Origin: an uncultured Azospirillum sp.
GTDB taxonomy: Bacteria; Pseudomonadota; Alphaproteobacteria; RF32; CAG-239
Assembly: GCA_946184595.1 (NCBI GenBank)
Contig: CAMHFM010000063.1
Coordinates: 1 to 5,414 of the forward strand
Reading direction: 5' to 3'
DNA length: 5,414 nt
The position numbers and the translations under genes were made by a program. This document shows, piece by piece, positions 4,130 through 5,414 of this stretch; position 1 is the stretch's first letter, and each line of letters opens with the position of its first letter. A model generated the notes under the pieces. That model did no database searches. It was not told where the DNA came from and saw nothing but the letters and a program-made list of their open reading frames with translations.

Positions 4130-5254
4130 TTAGACATTAAATAAGAAATTTAGCATATCGCCATCTTGGACAATATATTCTTTTCCTTCCGAGCGCATTT
4201 TACCGGCGTCTTTACAAGCTTGTTCACTTCCATATTTAACAAAGTCATCATAAGAAATTGTCTCAGCACGGATAAAGCCGCGTTCAAAATCAGAGTGAAT
4301 AATTCCGGCGCAAACAGGTGCTTTTGAACCTTTAATAAATGTCCATGCGCGCACTTCTTTCGGTCCGGCGGTAAAATAGGTTTCTAAGCCGAGCAGTTTA
4401 TAACCGGCTTTGATGATTTTTGAAAGCCCTGATTCTTCTAAGCCTAAAGATTCCAAAAATTCTTTCTTTTCTTCTTCGTTTTCTATTTGTGCAATTTCTG
4501 ACTCAATGGCGGCAGAAATAATGACGGCGCCGGCATTTTCTGCCTTTGCTTTTTGAAAGACCGCTTCAGAAAATTTATTGCCGGTTGCGGCAGAAGCCTC
4601 ATCAACATTGCAAACATACAAAACAGGTTTGGAGGTGAGAAGTTGCAGCATTTTGTATTCTTTGCAGGCTTCTTTATCTTTTTCGTCAGGCGCAGCAGTA
4701 CGAGCCGGTTTGCCTTCGCGCAAAGCCATCACAATCGGTTCCATAACACGGACTTTAAATTGCGAATCCTTGTCTGATGCGGAAGTTGCTTTTTTCTTGG
4801 CTTGGTCGTACCGTTTCTCTAAAGATTCCAAGTCGGCAATCATCAGTTCCGTCTCAACAATTTCGGCATCTCTGATCGGGTCAACAGAGCCTTCAACGTG
4901 AGTGATATTCTCATCTTCAAAGCAACGTAATACATGGATAATGGCATCGGTTTCACGAATGTTGGCTAAAAATTGGTTGCCCAAGCCTTCGCCTTTAGAT
5001 GCCCCTTTAACCAGGCCGGCAATATCAACGATTTCGAGTTGAGCAGGGGTAACTTTTTGCGGTTTAACCATATCTGCCAGTTTATCTAATACCGCTTTGT
5101 CGGTAATAACGAAAAAGTGGGTGGACTGGTTATTTCCGCCGGATGGCGCAAAGCGTCCTGCTTCAATGATCTCATTCAGATCTTCTTCCGGGACTGCTGT
5201 ATCTTTGAAACGCCTGGTGCTGCGGCGGGTGGTAATAAGTTCGTATGTGTTCAT
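4130..5254 (-). CDS. ychF: YchF ATPase/GTPase with its N-terminus replaced by a nitroreductase segment (chimera)
   Basis: From about residue 69 (numbered from ATG 5269) to the end this is a complete YchF/OLA1-type ribosome-associated P-loop ATPase. It has G3 DIAG (82-85) in IVDIAGLVKGASKGEGLGN, the G4-equivalent NVDE (221-224), ISAAIE (251-256), and a C-terminal TGS domain from about 290 ending in DGDMLNFLFNV. The first ~65 residues are not YchF. They read MNTYELITTRRSTRRF… and APSGGNNQSTHFFVI, the N-terminus of an FMN nitroreductase. The YchF P-loop (normally GLPNVGKS) and switch I are therefore absent and nucleotide binding should fail. The junction lies in LDKLADMV (about 5066-5089), where YchF normally has a near-identical stretch before KPQ. 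Start 5254 is preferred over 5269 because AGGAGG lies 5 nt upstream of it. It is convergent with pth. It is a recombinant pseudogene-like fusion or an assembly chimera; a functional fusion is unlikely. Confidence 0.85.
   Translation of the reverse strand: MNTYELITTRRSTRRFKDTAVPEEDLNEIIEAGRFAPSGGNNQSTHFFVITDKAVLDKLADMVKPQKVTPAQLEIVDIAGLVKGASKGEGLGNQFLANIRETDAIIHVLRCFEDENITHVEGSVDPIRDAEIVETELMIADLESLEKRYDQAKKKATSASDKDSQFKVRVMEPIVMALREGKPARTAAPDEKDKEACKEYKMLQLLTSKPVLYVCNVDEASAATGNKFSEAVFQKAKAENAGAVIISAAIESEIAQIENEEEKKEFLESLGLEESGLSKIIKAGYKLLGLETYFTAGPKEVRAWTFIKGSKAPVCAGIIHSDFERGFIRAETISYDDFVKYGSEQACKDAGKMRSEGKEYIVQDGDMLNFLFNV
5069..5254 (-). other. Nitroreductase N-terminal fragment (part of the chimeric ORF)
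   Basis: About 60 codons encode the start of a nitroreductase-family flavoprotein. The motif TRRSTRRF near the N-terminus and APSGGNNQSTHFFVIT (41-56, numbering from 5269) are the usual FMN-contacting segments of this family. The dimerisation and catalytic remainder of the ~170-200-residue enzyme is missing, because the frame passes into YchF after LDKLADMV. Its own start and an excellent ribosome binding site are present, so this is a genuine 5' end joined to a foreign 3' part. Hand-counted G+C over 5101-5280 is about 49%, slightly above about 43% in the adjoining YchF part (4801-4980), a weak sign of different origin. Confidence 0.75.
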
Positions 5255-5259
5255 AATGT

Positions 5260-5265
5260 CCTCCT
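5260..5265 (-). promoter_or_regulatory. Consensus Shine-Dalgarno AGGAGG for the nitroreductase start
   Basis: AGGAGG reads on the minus strand at 5265-5260, 5 nt before ATG 5254, and rules out ATG 5269 because that start lies upstream of it. It is the only perfect AGGAGG serving a gene in this window; the other genes have GAGGA, AAGGA, AGAGGA or none. Confidence 0.85.
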
Positions 5266-5414
5266 GCATCCATCATAGCGGAAATACGATGCATACGTGG
5301 ATAGGATGCTTTCCGGAAGAGAGTATTTCCTCTTGTATTAACATATACTATTCAATAGGAGGAATGTGTCGAATGGATGAACGCTAATCAGGACTCTTGC
5401 ACATTCTGTTATGG

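Noticed and set aside
4553..4901. Plus-strand ORFs of 74 and 107 residues
   Set aside because: They are complementary to the well-conserved YchF coding region and are low-complexity shadows.
5280..5330. Inverted repeat GGAAATAC (5280-5287) / GTATTTCC (5323-5330) with a TTCCGGAA palindrome inside (5311-5318)
   Set aside because: Eight-base arms 35 nt apart upstream of the nitroreductase could be an operator, but this length is easily reached by chance and no promoter boxes fit around it.
5321..5349. Plus-strand promoter around TATACT (5344-5349)
   Set aside because: The -10 match is good but no acceptable -35 box lies 16-18 nt upstream.
5097..5387. Plus-strand 96-residue ORF
   Set aside because: It covers the antisense of the nitroreductase segment and its upstream region, with no recognisable domain.
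5377..5414. Possible start of a divergent gene (ATG 5377, MNANQDSCTFCY…, open to the window end)
   Set aside because: Only 12 codons are visible and the nearest AGGAGG (5357-5362) is 14 nt away, too far for a confident start; more sequence to the right would decide.

Overview
This 5.4 kb window reads as bacterial, moderately A+T-rich DNA. It is most likely from an alphaproteobacterium, possibly one of the A+T-rich host-associated or gut lineages. That is an inference from three things: an Rsm22-family (METTL17-like) methyltransferase with its cysteine set, a family typical of alphaproteobacteria and mitochondria; a bL25–Pth–YchF neighbourhood often seen in alphaproteobacteria; and simple sigma70-type promoters. 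No rRNA, tRNA, CRISPR array, transposase or phage gene was seen.

Layout, left to right. (1) 1-1100, plus strand: the 3' end of an unknown gene, a small thioredoxin-fold lipoprotein with a CPYC motif, and a protein made of two ArsR-like winged-helix domains. Spacing is very tight (8 and 3 nt), so this is probably one operon. (2) A bidirectional terminator, then a 43-residue zinc-ribbon gene on the minus strand (1147-1278), convergent with the ArsR gene and divergent from the next one. (3) rsm22 (1410-2366), then a stand-alone membrane-anchored protein of unknown function (2425-2934) with its own near-consensus promoter and a TTCG-loop terminator. (4) rplY (short bL25) with a promoter and a structured leader, then pth. 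They are separated by a 108-nt inverted-repeat element and a possible leader switch directly before pth. (5) On the minus strand, convergent with pth across a shared 12-bp terminator, a ychF-like gene whose first ~65 codons are replaced by the N-terminus of a nitroreductase.

The central block (rsm22, bL25, Pth, YchF) is translation-related: small-subunit assembly, the 5S rRNA-binding protein, peptidyl-tRNA recycling and a ribosome-associated ATPase/GTPase. The left block looks like thiol/redox function paired with a transcriptional regulator.

The most striking object is the nitroreductase–YchF chimera. The junction falls where both families carry an LDxLA(E/D)xV-like stretch in the same reading frame, and the product has lost the YchF P-loop. 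Recombination or a misassembly at microhomology explains this better than a designed fusion. The right end (about 5070-5414) may therefore not belong to the same genome as the rest. The other observations worth checking are the rplY/pth RNA structures, the tiny zinc-ribbon gene and the tandem ArsR/glutaredoxin-like pair.
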